Shown: piece by piece, positions 15,711 through 18,083 of the stretch
Position numbering within the stretch: position 1 is the first letter of the stretch
Layout of the letters: every line of letters begins with the position of its first letter
Assembly: GCA_002887195.1 (NCBI GenBank)
Contig: PJAB01001025.1
Coordinates: 1-18,083, forward strand
Source of the DNA: Chrysochromulina parva
Taxonomy: Eukaryota; Haptophyta; Prymnesiales; Chrysochromulinaceae
Reading direction: 5' to 3'
DNA length: 18,083 nt
Notes under the pieces: model-generated
Database searches by the model: none
What the model was told of the DNA's origin: nothing
Seen by the model: the letters and a program-made list of their open reading frames with translations, nothing else
Position numbers and translations under genes: made by a program

Positions 15711-15981
15711 TAAAATAAGATTTCACACATCGTCACAACAACGCGCGTGTCGCTCCTAAACGCGAAAATGTCATCCATGCCGGCAAGAACCAGGGTGCAG
15801 GCACAAAACGCTGCATCTATAAGCCCCATCACATTTGTCTCAGTCTCACGCCCGCGATGCGGGAAGCGAGGCGGCTGTTTATGTCGATGGATGCCCTGCA
15901 TCACGCCCAGTCGGGGACGCGGGCGGTCACGAGCCCACAGGACCAGGAGCGAGCAGCCAGCTGCCTCGAGGAGCCTTGTGA

Positions 15982-16008
15982 TTCGTCGGGTTCGTCGGGT
16001 TCGTCGGC
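15982..16008 (-). repeat. triple 9-bp repeat CCCGACGAA (sense of the peroxiredoxin-like gene)
   Basis: On the plus strand it reads TTCGTCGGG, TTCGTCGGG, TTCGTCGGC. On the strand of the peroxiredoxin-like gene it is a GACGAA-containing 9-mer three times, starting 7 nt after the stop codon. It shares the GACGAA core and 9-bp period with the array after the ankyrin gene. Confidence 0.85.
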
Positions 16009-16015
16009 TCCACAA

Positions 16016-16867
16016 CTAGAGCGCGGCTAGCAGCTCCTCGAAGGAGCACACGTTGCAGATGCCACCGTCGCGGTACTCAAAGAGCACCTTTTCATCCCTG
16101 ACTGCGACGAGGCCGCCAAGCTGCGTGAGGCACCGGTCATCCACGCCCTGCTGCAGCTCGCTCCAGTGCTCGATGGACACTCCAAGCATCGTCTGCAGCC
16201 TCAGCGTCGCGAGTTCGAGCGGTCGGCGGCCCCAGCCTCCCACGAACGGCAGCTCGTTAAAGGCGTTTCGCACGACCCTACCGTTCTCGTCGACGTCCAC
16301 GACCGTCTCGCCGGGCCATCGGCCAGCTGCCTTCCCCTGCGCGAGCGCCGTTTCGATCCACCCGTTCTTGCCACTCGGGTTCCCCAGGTAGCCGGTGATT
16401 ACACTCGGGAGCGTCTTCGATGCACCCATCCCTAGCAGCATGCCAAGGAGTTTGCCGTACGCGGGCACATTTTCGTCTGGTAGCCATCCTCGGCTCACGC
16501 CAAAGTCTCGGCCGGCCTCACCCGTTGGATCGGCAAGGATCTCCACCTCTGACGGGAAGCTGACCAGCGAAGCGAGCTTTTTACACCCCGCAGGCGAGCC
16601 GTTGACGACGCACATGATCTTGCCCACGCCAGCCTTTTTAAGAGCCGGGGTGTAGTGAGCGAGCTGCTGCGCGTACTCGATCATATTGAAGTCGGCAGGA
16701 TAGGTGCCAAGCACGAGCAGGGTGGTGCCGGGCCCGGCTACGAGCTCCGCGCCCACGTCGACTATGGCGCCATCGGAGACGCGTGGGAGCTGGCGACCTG
16801 CGAACGACCACAATTTGGACGGCGAGGCTGCCGACAGAGCGAGCGAGATTACGGGAAGTGACAGCAT
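16016..16867 (-). CDS. peroxiredoxin-like (AhpC/TSA_2-type, thioredoxin-fold) protein
   Basis: A 283-aa protein resembling the peroxiredoxin-like/AhpC-TSA_2 proteins of algae and plants. Typical stretches are FAGRQLPRVSDGAIVDVG (22-39), LLVLGTYPADFNMIEYAQQLAHYTPALKKAGV (50-81), a CVVNGSPAGCKKLASL strand-helix, ILADPTGEAGRDFGVSRGWLPD (110-131), GGWGRRPLELATLRLQTMLGV (210-230), and a final LTQLGGLVAVRDEKVLFEYRDGGICNVCSFEELLAAL. Where a catalytic Cys could be expected after TYPADF the residues are N61-M62, so peroxidase activity is doubtful; C271-N-V-C274 is a CxxC near the end. The first 16 residues (MLSLPVISLALSAASP) may be a short signal peptide, which would suit a plastid location. The longer frame begins with TTG; ATG at 16867 is used. 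It is head to head with the proline-rich gene. Family assignment is from remembered sequence patterns. Confidence 0.7.
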   Translation of the reverse strand: MLSLPVISLALSAASPSKLWSFAGRQLPRVSDGAIVDVGAELVAGPGTTLLVLGTYPADFNMIEYAQQLAHYTPALKKAGVGKIMCVVNGSPAGCKKLASLVSFPSEVEILADPTGEAGRDFGVSRGWLPDENVPAYGKLLGMLLGMGASKTLPSVITGYLGNPSGKNGWIETALAQGKAAGRWPGETVVDVDENGRVVRNAFNELPFVGGWGRRPLELATLRLQTMLGVSIEHWSELQQGVDDRCLTQLGGLVAVRDEKVLFEYRDGGICNVCSFEELLAAL

Positions 16868-16991
16868 TTTCTCGCTCTTCAATCGTTTTCCTCTGAAGTT
16901 GCCTGGAACGAGGGTGCTTTTTCATGTGAAGATGTCAGTGGTTTTCCGTTCCCTAGTCCAGCGTGGCGCGTGATTTCCAACTTCTGCGCGC
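16868..16991. promoter_or_regulatory. 124-bp divergent promoter region
   Basis: This is the shortest of the four head-to-head spacers, between the peroxiredoxin-like gene (-) and the proline-rich gene (+). It is T-rich around 16871-16965 (CTTTTTCATG, GGTTTTCCGTTCCC). No TATA box is seen. The promoter role is inferred from position. Confidence 0.45.
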
Positions 16992-18083
16992 ATGCAAACC
17001 AAAAAACAAAAGCGACGGAAACGCATTTTCGAAAACGCAAGACGGAGTTGCGCGTCAGAGGGTGTATTCGTAGTCCTCATGCTGGCCGTCTCCGCACACA
17101 CAGAGCCGTTACGGCCAGCTGGTGGATTGGATAGCAAGGCGCCGGAAGCTACGATGCAGCTGCATGGGCTGGGGAACCTTATACGCATCGACGATCATGA
17201 CCGCCATGCATTTCCATTTGCAGAGGCTGCAGTGTCGAAGTCGCATGGTTCTCTGCAGAATGTGCCTTTGCACGCCACTCGCATGTTCGAGAGCCGCCCC
17301 AAAAGATCACGACCTCCGCAGCCGCCCTCACTGCCAGCCGCGGGAGGACGACGAAGATTGAACAATGGACTCTCACCAACAACTGCACCTCCATGCACTC
17401 CACCTCCATCACCACTTCCAAGGCCGCCTCGGCCGTTCCCACCACCTCCGTCGCCACCGCCTCCCAGTCCTCCACCTCCGTCGCCTCCGCCTCCGCGACC
17501 GCCGCCGCATCCGTCGCCACCGCCTCTACGGCCTCCACGGCCTATACGGCCTCTAAGCCCACCGCCACCGATGCCGCCTCCGCCATCGCCACCTCCGCCC
17601 TATTTGCCACCCTCGCCGCCATCCTTTCCACCGCTCTTGCCACCACCCTCACGACCGCCCTCGCCACCACCACCCTCGCCACCTCCCTCGCCACCTCCAT
17701 CGCCACCACCTTCACCGCTACCACCAGCCTTTCCACCACCCCCTTCACCACTTCCTCCCGAGCCCTCCCCACCCCCATCGCCACCATCGCCCCCGCCGCC
17801 TTCGCCACCACCTTCACCACCGCCATCGCCACCACCGCCGTCTCCACCACCGCCGCTGCCACCACCGCCGTCGCCACCACCGCCGACGCCACCGCCGCCA
17901 TCGCCGCCACCGCCGCTGCCACCACCACCTTCGCCACCACCGCCCTCGCCGCCACCGCCGCTGCCACCGCTGCCGTCGCCGCCACCACCGTCCCCACCAC
18001 CGCCTCGGCCGCCACCGCCATCGCCACCTCCGCCGTCGCCGCCTCCGCCTTCGCCCCCACCGCCGGCGCCGCCTCCGCCTTCG
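16992..18083 (+). CDS. secreted or membrane-anchored proline-rich (SPPPP) protein, 3' end outside window
   Basis: A continuous open frame from ATG 16992 (in-frame stop TGA at 16971) to the last base, 364 codons, no stop. Residues 1-23 are strongly basic (MQTKKQKRRKRIFENARR). Residues 24-35 (GVFVVLMLAVSA) are a short hydrophobic core ending in a possible signal-peptidase site (VSA before HT), so this is a signal peptide with a long n-region or a signal anchor. Residues 36-131 are unconserved. From about 132 to the window end more than 230 residues are Pro/Ser-rich: SPPPP, SPPP, and RPP, LPP and TPP variants. This is the composition of hydroxyproline-rich wall glycoproteins, pherophorin-like proteins and Pro-rich linkers of algal secreted enzymes. 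Any functional domain would follow downstream of the window. It was recovered by reading the frame codon by codon. The opposite-strand Ala/Val frame is a shadow. Confidence 0.8.
   Translation, partial: MQTKKQKRRKRIFENARRSCASEGVFVVLMLAVSAHTEPLRPAGGLDSKAPEATMQLHGLGNLIRIDDHDRHAFPFAEAAVSKSHGSLQNVPLHATRMFESRPKRSRPPQPPSLPAAGGRRRLNNGLSPTTAPPCTPPPSPLPRPPRPFPPPPSPPPPSPPPPSPPPPRPPPHPSPPPLRPPRPIRPLSPPPPMPPPPSPPPPYLPPSPPSFPPLLPPPSRPPSPPPPSPPPSPPPSPPPSPLPPAFPPPPSPLPPEPSPPPSPPSPPPPSPPPSPPPSPPPPSPPPPLPPPPSPPPPTPPPPSPPPPLPPPPSPPPPSPPPPLPPLPSPPPPSPPPPRPPPPSPPPPSPPPPSPPPPAPPPPS
17400..18083 (+). repeat. degenerate CCA/CCG/TCG low-complexity repeat encoding SPPPP tracts
   Basis: This is a roughly 680-bp stretch built from CCN and TCN codons in one frame, continuing past the window. 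Because it lacks stop trinucleotides, other frames and the reverse strand are also open (His/Arg-, Ala/Thr- and Ala/Val-rich frames). Those are not treated as genes. Confidence 0.85.

Larger units (their letters stand above)
15217..16015. other. intergenic region between two convergent genes
   Basis: 799 bp with no convincing gene. It contains GGTTCC triplicate hexamers at 15564-15581 followed by the palindrome CGGTACCG, a hairpin (annotated separately), and a triple TTCGTCGGG repeat next to the peroxiredoxin-like stop. Open frames are short, overlapping and unconserved. No tRNA was recognised. Confidence 0.4.

Noticed and set aside
17542..18060. Minus-strand Ala/Val-rich frame
   Set aside because: It is the reverse complement of the CCN/TCN proline-rich coding repeat; low complexity only.

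Overview
The window reads as nuclear DNA from a GC-rich unicellular eukaryotic alga. Evidence is spliced eukaryotic ribosomal protein genes, a beta-adaptin, a P2X-type channel, a signal-peptide-bearing RlmN of the kind imported into plastids, and a long SPPPP hydroxyproline-type wall or scale protein. Strong G/C preference in third codon positions, small intergenic distances and mostly intronless genes would fit a haptophyte or similar secondary-plastid alga, but the species cannot be fixed from the sequence alone.

Layout: 1-512 AGGATAC-type palindromes and short repeats; 513-1769 (+) RlmN-like radical SAM rRNA/tRNA methyltransferase with N-terminal signal peptide; 1770-3317 gene-poor and packed with tandem and dispersed repeats, including five 36/39-bp units; 3318-4466 (-) protein with three tandem xRRM (La/LARP7 C-terminal type) domains; 4667-6172 (+) ankyrin-repeat protein with a small C-terminal domain; 6846-7677 (-) ribosomal protein eL34 with two introns; 8048-8671 (+) ribosomal protein eL13 with a likely 5'UTR intron; 9209-10480 (-) P2X receptor homologue that has lost the basic ATP-contact residues; 10869-13655 (+) beta-adaptin of AP-1/AP-2; 14014-15216 (+) unrecognised 400-aa protein; 16016-16867 (-) peroxiredoxin-like protein; 16992-18083 (+, runs off the window) secreted or membrane-anchored proline-rich protein.

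Arrangement: eight of the ten genes form four head-to-head pairs (xRRM/ankyrin, eL34/eL13, P2X/beta-adaptin, peroxiredoxin-like/proline-rich) with start codons only about 124 to 390 bp apart, so each pair probably shares a bidirectional promoter. eL34 and eL13 are an obvious functional pair (60S subunit). The others have no evident pathway link: the window is a housekeeping-gene neighbourhood rather than an operon or island.

The items most worth a second look are the triple-xRRM protein without a La motif, the P2X homologue without a canonical ATP site, the ATG-only first exon (possible GC-AG intron) of eL34, and sense-oriented triple GACGAA repeats just downstream of two genes.
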